Shown here: one piece after another, positions 28,010 through 41,208 of the stretch | Layout of the letters: every line of letters begins with the position of its first letter | How positions within the stretch are numbered: the stretch's first letter is position 1 | Assembly (NCBI GenBank): GCA_003133245.1 | Contig: PKWM01000026.1 | Span: forward strand, 62,001-126,000 | Direction of reading: 5' to 3' | Length of the DNA stretch: 64,000 nt | Origin: Rhodoferax sp. | GTDB taxonomy: Bacteria; Pseudomonadota; Gammaproteobacteria; Burkholderiales; Burkholderiaceae_C | Notes under the pieces: model-generated | What the model saw: only the letters and a program-made list of their open reading frames with translations | Told to the model about the DNA's origin: nothing | Databases searched by the model: none | Program-made: the position numbers and the translations under genes

Positions 28010-29320
28010 ATGAAGAAACCAAACAAGTTCGACGCTATCGTCGTTGGTGCCGGTCCGGCCGGCAATGCCTGCACCTACACCATGGCCAAGGCCGGGCTCA
28101 AGGTGCTACAGATCGAGCGGGGCGAATACCCGGGCAGCAAGAACGTTCAGGGCGCCATCCTCTATGCCAAGGCCCTGGAGGAAATCATTCCGGATTTCCG
28201 CGACGATGCGCCCCTGGAGCGCCACATCATCGAGCAACGCATGTGGCTGCTCGACGAAAACTCCTTCGTCGGCACCCACATTCGCAGCGAGGACTACAAC
28301 AAGCCTCCGTATAACCGTTACACCATCATCCGTGCCCAGTTCGACAAGTGGTTCAGCTCCAAGGTACGTGAGGCGGGTGCCCTGCTCATTTGCGAGACCA
28401 CCGTCAATCACCTGATCATGGATGGCGATCAGGTGGTTGGCGTGGCGTGTGACCGCGAACAGGGTGATGTTTACGCTGATGTGGTGGTGTTGGCTGACGG
28501 CGTCAATTCCACGCTGGCACGCAAGGCCGGTTTTCATGCCGAGATCCCTGCCGGCAATGTGGCTCTGGCGGTGAAGGAAATTCTTTTCATGCCGGAAGAC
28601 GTCATTCGCCAGCGCTTCAACATTGGCGAGGAATCGGGTGTCGTGATGGAGATGGTCGGCCGCATCACCGATGGCATGATGGGCACCGGATTCTTGTACA
28701 CCAACAAAGAGTCGCTGACCATTGGCGTGGGCTGCATGCTGAGCGATTTCGCCAAGAATCCAAACCGTACCAGCCCCTACGCCTTACTGGATCAGATGAA
28801 GCGTCATCCCTCTATCGCGCCACTGATCGAAGGCGGTGAGATGAAGGAATACTGCGCCCACCTGATTCCAGAAGGCGGCTTCCATGCCATTCCCAAGGTC
28901 TACGGCAATGGCTGGATGATCGTTGGCGACTCCGGTGGATTCGTTAATTCTGCGCACCGCGAGGGCTCCAACCTCGCCATGACCACCGGGCGACTGGCTG
29001 CCGAGACCGTGATCCAGGCCAAAGCCGCCGGACGCGGCTGCCGCGCTGACTCCCTTTACACCTACAAGAACGCGCTCGATGCCAGCTTCGTCATGAAGGA
29101 CCTGCACAAGTACCGGGACATGCCGGGCGTGTTGCACAAGAGCCCGCAGTTCTTCACCACCTACCCCGACTTGCTGGCTCAAGCGGCGCGCACCATGATC
29201 ACCGTGGACGGTGTCGACAAAAAAACCAAGGAACGTGAAATATTCGCGCACCTGCGCAAGAGCCGCAAGTTCAGCGGACTGGTGGGCGACGCATTCAAAC
29301 TCTGGAAGGCCATCCGATGA
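28010..29320 (+). CDS. fixC: FixC, FAD-dependent ETF-quinone oxidoreductase
   Basis: This 436-aa flavoprotein begins with the dinucleotide fold DAIVVGAGPAGNACTYTMAK and has GWMIVGDSGGFVNSAHREGS. In the FixABCX complex it moves electrons to the quinone pool. ATG 28010 has GGAG 6 nt upstream; a GTG at 28007 is also in frame. It overlaps fixX by 4 nt. Confidence 0.95.
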   Translation: MKKPNKFDAIVVGAGPAGNACTYTMAKAGLKVLQIERGEYPGSKNVQGAILYAKALEEIIPDFRDDAPLERHIIEQRMWLLDENSFVGTHIRSEDYNKPPYNRYTIIRAQFDKWFSSKVREAGALLICETTVNHLIMDGDQVVGVACDREQGDVYADVVVLADGVNSTLARKAGFHAEIPAGNVALAVKEILFMPEDVIRQRFNIGEESGVVMEMVGRITDGMMGTGFLYTNKESLTIGVGCMLSDFAKNPNRTSPYALLDQMKRHPSIAPLIEGGEMKEYCAHLIPEGGFHAIPKVYGNGWMIVGDSGGFVNSAHREGSNLAMTTGRLAAETVIQAKAAGRGCRADSLYTYKNALDASFVMKDLHKYRDMPGVLHKSPQFFTTYPDLLAQAARTMITVDGVDKKTKEREIFAHLRKSRKFSGLVGDAFKLWKAIR

Positions 29321-29616
29321 ACGCCATTGCCGTGAACATTGAAGACAAGCTGTTTCAGAACCGGTACCGGGTGGACACCGGTCGACCCCACATCAAAATC
29401 AAGGACGCGGCCATCTGCACCAATGATTGCGACATCAAGAGTTGCACTTTTGTCTGTCCGGCTTCCTGTTACAAGGTTGAAGGCAATGGCAGCGTCACCC
29501 TGATTACAGACGGTTGCCTTGAATGCGGCAGCTGCCGCATCATCTGCAACGAGCATTTCAACGTTGATTGGGAGTACCCGCGCGGCGGGCACGGAATACT
29601 GTTCAAGTTTGGTTAG
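29317..29616 (+). CDS. fixX: FixX, ferredoxin-like subunit of FixABCX
   Basis: This 99-aa ferredoxin-like protein has the cluster cysteines in AICTNDCDIKSCTFVCPASCY and DGCLECGSCRIICNEHF, and ends WEYPRGGHGILFKFG, the standard FixX tail. It takes electrons from FixC or FixAB. It is the last gene of the nif island. No strong terminator follows; 92 nt separate it from the convergent helicase gene. Confidence 0.95.
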   Translation: MNAIAVNIEDKLFQNRYRVDTGRPHIKIKDAAICTNDCDIKSCTFVCPASCYKVEGNGSVTLITDGCLECGSCRIICNEHFNVDWEYPRGGHGILFKFG

Positions 29617-29708
29617 CAAGAGGGACAGGAATAACCGAGTTTTGATTCGAACTCAATGACCACGATGAAACCTGAAAATTTGGAAAGCCACATCTGCACA
29701 CCCAGCTA

Positions 29709-33227
<3,519 letters not shown>

Positions 33228-33230
33228 GAA

Positions 33231-34223
33231 TCAAATGGCAAGGGTGGCGAGCGCCTGTTCAGCCTGACGGTCGGCGTGGTAGCTGGAGCGCACCATGGCA
33301 CCGATGGCGGCATGACTGAACCCCATGGCGTAGGCCTCAACCTCAAACATCTTGAAGGTATCGGGGTGAACATAGCGCTTGACCGTCAAGTGGCTGCTGG
33401 AGGGTGCCAGGTACTGGCCGATGGTCAGCATGTTGACGCCGTGCTCGCGCAGGTCACGCATCACGACCAAAATTTCTTCGTCGGTCTCGCCCAGGCCCAC
33501 CATCAGGCCGCTCTTGGTGGGCACGTCCGGGCACAGGGCCTTGAATTTCTTCAGCAGGTTCAGGCTGAACTGATAGTCGGCTCCGGGTCTTGCCTCCTTG
33601 TACAGGCGGGCAATGGTCTCCAGGTTGTGGTTGAAAACATCGGGCGGTGCGGTTTTCAAGATCTCCAGGGCGCGCTCGTCACGACCGCGAAAGTCGGGCA
33701 CCAGGATTTCGATTTGCGTGCCCGGCGCGAGTGCGTGCGTTTTTTGAATGCAATCGACAAAGTGACCGGCACCGCCGTCACGCAGATCATCGCGATCCAC
33801 GCTGGTGATGACCACGTACTTCAATTTGAGTTGGGCAATGGTTTTGGCGAGGTTGTCGGGCTCGCTCAAATCGAGCGGGTCGGGCCGGCCATGACCGACG
33901 TCACAAAACGGGCAGCGTCGCGTGCACTTGTCGCCCATGATCATAAAGGTGGCCGTGCCGTGGCCAAAGCATTCGCCGATATTGGGGCAACTGGCTTCTT
34001 CGCACACGGTCACCAGTTTGTTGGCGCGCAGGATGTCCTTGATCTCGTAGAAGCGTGTCGTTTGGCTGCCCGCGCGCACGCGAATCCAGGCCGGTTTTCG
34101 CAGCATCTCGCCGGGCACCACCTTGACCGGGATGCGCGACAACTTGGCGGCAGCCTTTTGCTTGACCAGGGGGTCGTAAGTTTCTGGGGTCTGCGCCTGG
34201 CGCGCAGGGTCTTGAATGTTCAT
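33231..34223 (-). CDS. lipA: LipA, lipoyl synthase
   Basis: This 330-aa radical-SAM enzyme has the auxiliary cluster motif [12 protein letters not shown] and the SAM cluster motif [13 protein letters not shown] (C-x3-C-x2-C). The C-terminal [14 protein letters not shown] contains the RSSYHA serine ligand of the auxiliary cluster. It inserts two sulfurs into octanoyl-carrier proteins. ATG 34223 ([10 protein letters not shown]) is the natural start; the frame is open to 34310. It lies 29 nt after lipB. Confidence 0.97.
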   Translation of the reverse strand: MNIQDPARQAQTPETYDPLVKQKAAAKLSRIPVKVVPGEMLRKPAWIRVRAGSQTTRFYEIKDILRANKLVTVCEEASCPNIGECFGHGTATFMIMGDKCTRRCPFCDVGHGRPDPLDLSEPDNLAKTIAQLKLKYVVITSVDRDDLRDGGAGHFVDCIQKTHALAPGTQIEILVPDFRGRDERALEILKTAPPDVFNHNLETIARLYKEARPGADYQFSLNLLKKFKALCPDVPTKSGLMVGLGETDEEILVVMRDLREHGVNMLTIGQYLAPSSSHLTVKRYVHPDTFKMFEVEAYAMGFSHAAIGAMVRSSYHADRQAEQALATLAI

Positions 34224-34252
34224 GTTTGACGGGGATGACGGCCCCCGGCTCG

Positions 34253-34957
34253 TCAGGGTGCCAAATAAGTCACGAGTTTCTGGCTCAACACATCGGCAGC
34301 TTCCTGCCACGCGACAAAAACGCCAATTGTAGAAAGGTCCACCGTTTGCAGCCCGGCGTAGCCGCAGGGGTTGATGCGTGAGTAGGGTTCCAGGTCCATC
34401 GCGACGTTGAAGGCGACGCCGTGGTAACAGCAGTTTCGGCTGACCTTGATGCCGAGCGCGGCGATCTTGCCCAGGCCTTCGAATTTGGGGTCTGAGCCGA
34501 TCCGCTTCGCTACCGGCTCAGACCCCAATTTTGAAGGCCGCTGCGCCAGCACCAGGTGCGACGCCGGATCATCCAGCCGCACATAGATCCCAGGCGCCCC
34601 CGCCACGCGGTGGCCGGTGACACCAAAATGCAGCAAGGTGCGAATGACGGCCTCCTCCAACCGATAAACATATTCCTTGACAAAATAGCCCCGGCGTTTC
34701 AGGTCGAGCAGCGGATAGGCCACCACCTGGCCCGGGCCGTGGTAAGTGATCTGGCCGCCGCGGTTGGTGGGCACCACCGGGATGCCGCCGGGGTTTAAAA
34801 CATGCTCGGCCTTGCCCCCTAAGCCCTGAGTAAAAACCGGTGCATGCTCGCACAGCCACAGCTCGTCAGGTGTCTCGGCCGTGCGCGCGGCGGTGAAAGC
34901 CTGCATCGCTGCGTAGGTGGGCAGGTAGTCCACCTGGCCGAGGTTGGTGACTTTCAT
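34253..34957 (-). CDS. lipB: LipB, octanoyltransferase, with an in-frame palindromic insertion
   Basis: This 234-aa protein has [20 protein letters not shown], the LipB core, and the catalytic cysteine/lysine region in [20 protein letters not shown] and [14 protein letters not shown]. LipB moves octanoate from acyl carrier protein to lipoyl domains. Between the [10 protein letters not shown] strand and the [11 protein letters not shown] segment there is an extra run of about 22 residues ([20 protein letters not shown]) encoded by a perfect-looking palindromic element at 34474-34539. Its ATG overlaps the stop of the upstream res gene (ATGA). Confidence 0.95.
   Translation of the reverse strand: MKVTNLGQVDYLPTYAAMQAFTAARTAETPDELWLCEHAPVFTQGLGGKAEHVLNPGGIPVVPTNRGGQITYHGPGQVVAYPLLDLKRRGYFVKEYVYRLEEAVIRTLLHFGVTGHRVAGAPGIYVRLDDPASHLVLAQRPSKLGSEPVAKRIGSDPKFEGLGKIAALGIKVSRNCCYHGVAFNVAMDLEPYSRINPCGYAGLQTVDLSTIGVFVAWQEAADVLSQKLVTYLAP
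34474..34539. repeat. REP-like palindrome inserted in frame in lipB
   Basis: Two 25-nt arms (34474-34498 and 34515-34539) are inverted repeats with 23 of 25 matching, around a 16-nt loop. The arm core is TTGGGGTCTGAGCC / GGCTCAGACCCCAA. At 66 nt (22 codons) it keeps the lipB frame. Related GGGGTC(A/T)GA cores occur in uvrA. Confidence 0.88.
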
Positions 34958-37671
34958 GGCCTTGGGTGGCTACAGGACTTCACGGCCAAGCGGATTTGGG
35001 CCGCCATGTCCATCCCGTCAAGCGTCTTCTCTACCATCACAAAACCATGACCCGTGGTTTGCGCCCAGCGCTGACCGACCAGGCGCTTTTCGCGTGAATC
35101 ATCATTAGTGACGTAACCGTCGCCTTTGTATTCGACCACCAGCAGCCGCCCGTCACCCAGCTCAGCCACAAAATCCGGATAGAAATAGTCAGTGGCGGTC
35201 GGCAGCCAAAAAGCAAACTCGGGCAATTGCTCCAGGTTGCGCACCCAGTGTTTCACCGTCTCTTCACGATCGAGTGCCTTGGCACACTCAAACTCCTCAC
35301 CTTCTGATTTCAGCTTGGCAATTTGCGGGTAATAGTGTTTTTTGAATTGCCAGCGTCCGCTGTAGGCTTGCCGGACCGGGTAGCGTCCTTTCAGGAATTG
35401 AAAGCGCCAGGCCGGGTCATGCGCGAGCTGGGCGTCGGTGCGGCCGAACAGCAGATTCTGAAAGCCTTGGTTGCGTGCGCTGGCAACCACGCTGTCGATG
35501 CGTTTGGAGATCATCTGCCCCAATTGGAAGCGCGAGCGAATCAGTCCGGTGAGTGCAAAACCTCGCTCGTTCAGCAGGTGCGACACCAGTTTTTGCACGT
35601 AGGCCTGCGTCTCAGTCTGGGTCAAACCCGCGCGGCGCACCTGACGCTCGAGTGCCGTTACCAGATCAAACTCCGTTGCGTCCGTGGGCACGGCGTCAAG
35701 CGACAACTGCGCCGCATCGGCCTGCTTCAGACGCACGCGCTCGCCTTCCAGGTAAATCTCGAACAAATCGCTTTGCTGCACCAGATCGAAGCCTGGCAGT
35801 TCGGGGTGGGCATCGGCGCGCAGCAGATCAAACTCGATCAGTTCACCCAGCGTTTCGCGCTCGATGAGTTCCAGTTCGCCCTGCACGCGCACACACAGCT
35901 GGGGAATAGGCGCGAACGGCACATCACGCTCGGCGGGCGAACGCAAGGCGTTCAGCCGCGCGTCGTGCTGGTCAAATTGCTGTTCAAGCTTCGTTCTATC
36001 GATCTGACCAGCAATTGAATAGATGGCAATCCGGGTCGCTTCAGTGACCGGCCCTTTGAGTCGCAGCCGCACCGGCTCGCCATTCAATGCACCCACTACC
36101 ACCTGCACATCGGGCTGCGCCTGCAAAGCGGCACGCACAGCACTGGCATCCTGTGTTGTCAATTCCACTTCCAGCGTCAACACCTTGTCTGCATGGGATG
36201 TGAGGGGCTGGCCACCGGTTGCAGCAAACAGGTCGTTCTCGTCGGGCAACAACACGCTGGCCGCGCTCAAGGCATCAAAACCCATGCCCTGGGTCAGGCT
36301 GTCCACCAGTGAATTGGCAGCGTCTGAAAAACTGCGCGCAATCACATGGACATAAGCCTTGTTCAGCGCCGGACTCTGGCGTTTTTTGGCGTAGGGCATG
36401 CGCAGTACCCGCCCCATGAGCTGCTCCACCGCCTGGTTGCTGCGCAGGTTTTGCAGCGAGCACAGCACGTAGGCAAACGAGCAATCCCAACCCTCCTTGA
36501 GCGCATCGACGGTAATCACAAAACGCACCGGACAAGATGGGTCAAACAGGTTCACGCCGTCGAGCTCGCGCTGGCTGCCGGTGGCAACGGCAATCTCGCG
36601 CTCGGCGATGTGATGCGCTTCCAGCAGATGTTGTTTGACCACGGCCGCCGTGGCTTCACTGCCTTTGTCCTGCGCCTGAAACAGCACGATGGGGCGTACG
36701 TATTGCGGCTCGTCGGCGGCTTCTGCTTCCAGGTGTGTGCGCCGAAGCAAGGCATCGCGTACGGCGTCAGTCCAACCGGTCTCGTGTTCGGCCAGCATGA
36801 TCGGCAGCTTGATCATGTCTTCGGCTTCAAGTTGGCGCGCCGACACGCTGTAGAGCACATTGGTTTTGACCGGCACCGGCGTGGCCGTCAAATCCAGCAC
36901 GCAACTGGGGCGTATGCTTTTGAGCATGGCCAGGGAAAGCGGTGTTTTGGCGTTGTGCGCTTCATCGACGATGATGATGGGTTGCTGCCAGGCCAACCAG
37001 TTGGCCAGCGAGCTTTTCACGCGGCCCAGGTCAGCGCGTGTCAGAAAGCTCTGGTTGGCATCCGTCAAATCAGCCTCTTCCACGCAGGACAGCGCGCGCT
37101 CTGCCGCCTGCTGAGGTGTCAGGTTGAGGCTTTTGAAATGCGTCTCCCAGGCTTCGCTCATCGCATAGACGCGCCGCCCGGCCTTGTTGCTGACACGAAA
37201 GCTCTGGATGGTGGCGACCACAATCACCGCCTTTCGGCCAAAGTCCTGCGGCGGCACCGTGTGCAGTGCGTCAAGTTCGCACACCACAAACAAGTCGCCA
37301 TAGGTCTCTTGTAGCGCGGCCCGGTAAGCGTGCCCCGGCGTTTGCAGTGCGGCGAGCGTCTGGCTACGAATCGTGTCGCTGGGAACCAACCACAACGCCA
37401 CCGGAAAGTCCCGTTGTGTCCAGGCTTGTGCGATGCGGGGAATGGCATGCGAAGCCATCAGCGTCTTGCCGCCACCGGTGGGAATGCGCAGGCACAAAAC
37501 GGGCACCTCGCCCAGTTCATCGCTGCGGTAGGGCACACCGGGGCTGCCGCCGTCACGCTGCATGGCGTGCGCCCAGGCCGCCTCCAGCCCCATGGTCTGC
37601 GCCTGCTGCAAGAAAAGAGTCAGCGCCTTGAGCGCGTCGCTCTGGTAGGTTTTGAGGGTGAAGGTGGTCAT
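34954..37671 (-). CDS. Type III restriction enzyme Res-like subunit (DEAD/DEAH helicase-nuclease)
   Basis: This 905-aa protein has helicase motif [18 protein letters not shown], motif [13 protein letters not shown], motif [11 protein letters not shown], and motif [16 protein letters not shown]. The C-terminal region ends with a PD-(D/E)xK-like nuclease segment: [22 protein letters not shown] (D...E-x-K). It belongs to the Res/DEAD group of Type III systems. It is transcribed in line with mod and the AlbA_2-type gene, after a 132-nt gap rich in inverted repeats. The stop overlaps the lipB start. Function as an endonuclease needs Mod. Confidence 0.88.
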   Translation of the reverse strand: MTTFTLKTYQSDALKALTLFLQQAQTMGLEAAWAHAMQRDGGSPGVPYRSDELGEVPVLCLRIPTGGGKTLMASHAIPRIAQAWTQRDFPVALWLVPSDTIRSQTLAALQTPGHAYRAALQETYGDLFVVCELDALHTVPPQDFGRKAVIVVATIQSFRVSNKAGRRVYAMSEAWETHFKSLNLTPQQAAERALSCVEEADLTDANQSFLTRADLGRVKSSLANWLAWQQPIIIVDEAHNAKTPLSLAMLKSIRPSCVLDLTATPVPVKTNVLYSVSARQLEAEDMIKLPIMLAEHETGWTDAVRDALLRRTHLEAEAADEPQYVRPIVLFQAQDKGSEATAAVVKQHLLEAHHIAEREIAVATGSQRELDGVNLFDPSCPVRFVITVDALKEGWDCSFAYVLCSLQNLRSNQAVEQLMGRVLRMPYAKKRQSPALNKAYVHVIARSFSDAANSLVDSLTQGMGFDALSAASVLLPDENDLFAATGGQPLTSHADKVLTLEVELTTQDASAVRAALQAQPDVQVVVGALNGEPVRLRLKGPVTEATRIAIYSIAGQIDRTKLEQQFDQHDARLNALRSPAERDVPFAPIPQLCVRVQGELELIERETLGELIEFDLLRADAHPELPGFDLVQQSDLFEIYLEGERVRLKQADAAQLSLDAVPTDATEFDLVTALERQVRRAGLTQTETQAYVQKLVSHLLNERGFALTGLIRSRFQLGQMISKRIDSVVASARNQGFQNLLFGRTDAQLAHDPAWRFQFLKGRYPVRQAYSGRWQFKKHYYPQIAKLKSEGEEFECAKALDREETVKHWVRNLEQLPEFAFWLPTATDYFYPDFVAELGDGRLLVVEYKGDGYVTNDDSREKRLVGQRWAQTTGHGFVMVEKTLDGMDMAAQIRLAVKSCSHPRP

Positions 37672-37683
37672 GGTCTGGCGGAA

Positions 37684-37722
37684 GTTGTTTAATTTTTTGG
37701 AAAGACGCAGTGGTTAAACAAC
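37684..37722. repeat. Inverted repeat 1 upstream of res
   Basis: GTTGTTTAA (37684-37692) and TTAAACAAC (37714-37722) form a 9-bp perfect inverted repeat, 13 nt upstream of the res ATG. With the similar repeat at 37770-37807 it may be an operator pair or a tandem hairpin. Confidence 0.55.
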
Positions 37723-37769
37723 TTAACTTATTGATTTAAATGAATATTTTTTTCTAATATCTACTGAAA

Positions 37770-37807
37770 GTAGTTTTTTCGGAGCGCCCAGGCGGTTAAA
37801 AAACTAC
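37770..37807. repeat. Inverted repeat 2 upstream of res, overlapping the previous stop codon
   Basis: GTAGTTTTTT (37770-37779) and AAAAAACTAC (37798-37807) form a 10-bp perfect inverted repeat covering the stop of the AlbA_2-type gene. Read leftward it is a hairpin that could end transcription from mod or be an operator for res. Confidence 0.55.
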
Positions 37808-39501
37808 TCGTCCAGCGGCGTCAGCTGCCAGAACGCCTTGGGGCCTTTTCCGCTGCAAACAATGAATCGGCCATCATGGCCATGACGGCGCAGCGCGGTT
37901 AACAAATTCCTCACTTTGTTGATTTTTTGCTCGAAATCAAGCGAGTCGGGCAGTTTGGACAATAGCAATAATCGCAACTCGGCCCCGGTTGACTGGCCAA
38001 AACGGGCAATGTGCTCAATAACGAGTTTTCGGTAGAACGTATCATCCAGCCCTTTGTTCTTCGAGTACTGCGCACGCGTGTTGGTCAGGTCCGCGACTTT
38101 GGCAGAAACATAAAAGTTCGGCTTGCGTCCCTCGATGAGTCGCGCCTTGCGCAACTCGGCCACTTGGGCATGGTCGACTTTCAGTTTTTTCTGTACCCGA
38201 TCCAGCCACAGCACATGTTCCAAGGGTAAGTCGGACCGTTCCATCAGCAGCCGGGTGTAGTTCTCATCAATCGCTTGTCCGTAGATTTTCAGAACCACAT
38301 TTTGTGCGTTGGATTGTTCGTAATCAGGCAGGGGCAAAAACCGTCTCCGCTGTGTACTGAACATTTCGTGAATGCCAAAGCCGGCAGTGTCGATCATGTC
38401 CAGTTCGACCATGGCCGTTGTCAGAAACTTGTTCCGGTAGCGTCCCGGCATACGGTCGCCAGCCAGATACTGCTCTGGCTGGCCATCAAAGAAACCGCCG
38501 GCATTCTGGAAAACGACATGGCCACGGCGCTCTTCCACAACGATCCGCGCACAGCGCTCGTAGTCCTGGTGGGCAACGCAGTTATGCAGCGCTTCCAGAA
38601 TCACCCGGGTGTCGTACTTGGGCATTTCCTCCGCCAGCAAGCGGGTGGCGGGGAAAAGTTTGATGTTCGGGTTCCGGATGCGCTTGAGAACTTCCGTTGT
38701 GGTCAACAGGAACGGCGGGCCGAAGTGTTCCACCGCCCGCTCTTCAGGCAACTTCCACGAAATTTCTGCCACATGCGGCGACAACAAATGAACACACTCG
38801 GTTCGGCCCAGCAATAGCAGCGCTGTGCGCGTGATGCCGCCGTTGATCGTCAGCCGCGCTTTGTCCAGAAAAGCGGTATCGCTCCACCCTGCAATATCTT
38901 TGAACCAGGGTTTGGTCGCATTGCGGTCCGCAAACTTTTGGCGAGCCAGTGCAAGGGCTTGCGGGTCGAGGTCGGTGATACTTGCCCTGGGGACCACGAC
39001 CGCACTCCAGTCATGGTTGGCAAGCGGTTCGACAAGGATGGCATCCAGCCGATCCCGGTGCAATTCAACCAGGCTGTCGCCATCACGCTGCCATGCCTTG
39101 TCATGCGCCTGCACCGGCTGCCGCGGGGCATGACGCGGCACATGCACCAACCAGACCACCGCGTCAGTGTCGATGGTCTGCATGACCTCCACGCGCAAAC
39201 CCATCGAGGGCAAACCGGGTGCCTTGCCCAATACCCTGTGAATGACGTTCTCGGGTGTGTAGTCCGAAAAGTCCTCAATGCCCGTGACGGCAAGCGTCTT
39301 GTCCTGCGCTCCGATGACCACGCAACCCCCGTCCATGTTGGCTAACGCCGACACATAAGACACCAGGTCCTCGCCTTTGCGGCCCGAAACACTTGATTTC
39401 AGGCTGCGCCACGCCTTCCACTCGTGGCGCTCGTTCTCGACCGGAAAACGCTCGCGCAGCGATGCCTGCAATTCACTTGCCGTCATGCTGCGATTCATCA
39501 C
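37804..39501 (-). CDS. AlbA_2/Schlafen-type ATP-binding protein of the RM cassette
   Basis: This 565-aa protein has an AlbA_2 (divergent AAA_4) domain in residues about 20-150: ENERHEWKAWRSLKSSVSGR, GEDLVSYVSALANMDGGCVVIGAQ. A conserved middle follows with LEALHNCVAHQDYERCARIV and VELDMIDTAGFGIHEMFSTQ, of the kind seen in RecG-related ATP-binding proteins with a GHKL-like fold, and a winged-helix C-terminal part (TGAELRLLLLSKLPDSLDFE). Such proteins act as putative regulators or RNA/DNA-binding factors. It overlaps the mod stop by 4 nt and precedes res, so it is a core cassette member. Confidence 0.8.
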   Translation of the reverse strand: MMNRSMTASELQASLRERFPVENERHEWKAWRSLKSSVSGRKGEDLVSYVSALANMDGGCVVIGAQDKTLAVTGIEDFSDYTPENVIHRVLGKAPGLPSMGLRVEVMQTIDTDAVVWLVHVPRHAPRQPVQAHDKAWQRDGDSLVELHRDRLDAILVEPLANHDWSAVVVPRASITDLDPQALALARQKFADRNATKPWFKDIAGWSDTAFLDKARLTINGGITRTALLLLGRTECVHLLSPHVAEISWKLPEERAVEHFGPPFLLTTTEVLKRIRNPNIKLFPATRLLAEEMPKYDTRVILEALHNCVAHQDYERCARIVVEERRGHVVFQNAGGFFDGQPEQYLAGDRMPGRYRNKFLTTAMVELDMIDTAGFGIHEMFSTQRRRFLPLPDYEQSNAQNVVLKIYGQAIDENYTRLLMERSDLPLEHVLWLDRVQKKLKVDHAQVAELRKARLIEGRKPNFYVSAKVADLTNTRAQYSKNKGLDDTFYRKLVIEHIARFGQSTGAELRLLLLSKLPDSLDFEQKINKVRNLLTALRRHGHDGRFIVCSGKGPKAFWQLTPLDE

Positions 39502-41162
39502 CGTGCCCTCACGTCGTAGGGAATCTGCTTGAACGTCACACCGGCCGCCGCCAGCCGCGCCGGCCCGACGCGCACCGATTCGCCATAGACCACCAAGGGC
39601 GTTCCAACCGGCGCGACCTGGGCGTGCAGCGCCAGCAGGGCCGCCAGCACCTCGCGCGTGAGCACATTGCCGCTGGCCGGGCGCTTGTCTTTCAAAATGC
39701 CGTTGAACAGCAGGTAATACGCCACACCCGTTCGCGCTGAGCTGGTCGAAGTGTCTTGTGCCGCATCAGCAGTTTTGTTGTAGGTTCCCAGATACGGTGT
39801 GCCCGGTTTTGGGGCGGCGGTGTGGCTGGCAGGCCCGTAGCCAGGCCAGGCACTGCCAGTTTCCTGCTGCCAGACAAACGCCGCCAGCGTGGCAAAGCGA
39901 ACGTCAGGATGAATGCGACCACGCTCATCAAACACCGGCTCGCCCAGGCGCATGAAACGAAAGCCGCCGCCGCCCTGCCAGTTCACCGCCTTGCTGATGC
40001 CGCCCTGCTCACCATCGATGACTTTTTGCAGGCGCGGCAGGCAGTGGGTGGCGGCGTGCTCGCCCATTTCGATGCCGATCCAGCGCCGACCCATTTTGTG
40101 GGCGACCGCCGCCGTCGTGCCGGAACCAAGGAAGCTGTCGAGGACGAGGTCGTTGGGGTGGGTGGCGATGTGGAGGATGCGTTGGATTAGGCGTTCGGGT
40201 TTGGGTGTTCCGAAAACTTCGCTACCAAATAGAACGATGATTTCTTTTTTTGCATCTTGGGTATGACCGACCTCTTCGTAGGACCACCACGTCTGAGGAA
40301 CTACACCTTCCTTAACCTCAGATAAAAACCGCTTCACTGACGGAACGTTGTTGCCATCTTTGCCCCACCAAATCCGATTTTCGCTATGCAGCCTCCAAAG
40401 GTTCTCTTCGGAAACAGACCAGTAGCGACCGGATGGTGGACCTGGAATATGCCGTCCACCAGGACAGGTAATGGCGTATGTGCCCAGACTATAGAAATTT
40501 CTTGCAGATAAATCGCTTGGCTTCCACATGTCTCGCGGATCGGCGTCTGGATTCTTGTATGCCTTGTCTTGTTGGTCGGTTCGTGGCATCAGATTCGGTG
40601 TCCACAAATCTCCGCTTTTCGCGTAAACGAGCACGTAATCGTGGTCTTCTGAGATGTGGCGTGCAGTAGATTTTGGTGAGTAATTTTTTCGCCAAAGAAC
40701 TGTCGCCACAAAATTCCCTCGCCCAAACACCTCGTCCATCAGCACCTTGAGGTAATGCCCCTCGTTGTCGTCAATCGTCACCCAGATCGAACCATCTTCC
40801 CGCAGCAGCTCGCGCAGGAGTTGCAGGCGCGGTAGCATCATGCTCAGCCACTGGGCATGCTCCAGGTTGTCGTCGTAATGCTCGAAAGCGCTCTGCGTGT
40901 TGTAAGGCGGGTCGATGAAGATGCACTTGACCTGGCCGCGGTAGAACGGCAGCAGGGCTTTGAGCGCTTCGAGGTTGTCGCCCTGGATCAGCAGATTGCC
41001 GTTAATTTCCGTTCGGGCTGAGCTTGTCGAAGTCGGAAACCCTCCAACGGGCCCAGGGCGAACGGTAGCGGCGTGCACCGACACCTGCTCCAACAAGCGG
41101 TAAGGCACGTGTTCTGCGATGGTGAAGGCGGCAGCGCGGTTGAGCCAGTCGAGGGTGGGCAT
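39498..41162 (-). CDS. Type III-like DNA adenine methyltransferase (Mod)
   Basis: This 554-aa methyltransferase has motif IV FIDPPYNTQSAFEHYDDN before motif I LDSFLGSGTTAAVAHKMG, the order of beta-class N6-adenine methylases, and segments typical of Type III Mod (SIWVTIDDNEGHYLKVLMDE, VLWRKNYSPKSTARHISEDH). It would methylate one strand of a short asymmetric site and supply specificity for the Res subunit. Two copies of a 24-nt repeat (39729-39752, 41009-41032) put the peptide TSTSSART into the N- and C-terminal parts. The gene starts 46 nt after the DUF493 gene. Confidence 0.9.
   Translation of the reverse strand: MPTLDWLNRAAAFTIAEHVPYRLLEQVSVHAATVRPGPVGGFPTSTSSARTEINGNLLIQGDNLEALKALLPFYRGQVKCIFIDPPYNTQSAFEHYDDNLEHAQWLSMMLPRLQLLRELLREDGSIWVTIDDNEGHYLKVLMDEVFGRGNFVATVLWRKNYSPKSTARHISEDHDYVLVYAKSGDLWTPNLMPRTDQQDKAYKNPDADPRDMWKPSDLSARNFYSLGTYAITCPGGRHIPGPPSGRYWSVSEENLWRLHSENRIWWGKDGNNVPSVKRFLSEVKEGVVPQTWWSYEEVGHTQDAKKEIIVLFGSEVFGTPKPERLIQRILHIATHPNDLVLDSFLGSGTTAAVAHKMGRRWIGIEMGEHAATHCLPRLQKVIDGEQGGISKAVNWQGGGGFRFMRLGEPVFDERGRIHPDVRFATLAAFVWQQETGSAWPGYGPASHTAAPKPGTPYLGTYNKTADAAQDTSTSSARTGVAYYLLFNGILKDKRPASGNVLTREVLAALLALHAQVAPVGTPLVVYGESVRVGPARLAAAGVTFKQIPYDVRAR
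39729..39752. repeat. 24-nt dispersed repeat in frame in mod, copy 1
   Basis: It is 22 of 24 identical to the copy at 41009-41032, in the same orientation and same reading frame (peptide STSSART). The core GCTGAGCTGGTCGAAG belongs to a repeat type common between genes in many proteobacteria. Confidence 0.8.
41009..41032. repeat. 24-nt dispersed repeat in frame in mod, copy 2
   Basis: The core TTCGGGCTGAGCTTGTCGAA is close to a palindrome half known from intergenic repeats. It encodes STSSART, lying just before the conserved INGNLLIQGDNLEALK segment of the methylase. Confidence 0.8.
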
Positions 41163-41208
41163 GGGTGGCTTTATTTAACAATGAGGTGATGGCGCAGGTT
41201 CGATTGAA

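Noticed and set aside
34224-34310. Upstream extension of lipA
   Set aside because: The extra 29 residues overlap lipB and are not part of lipoyl synthases.
37672-37803. Small gene in the res upstream gap
   Set aside because: No frame of useful length; inverted repeats explain the region better.
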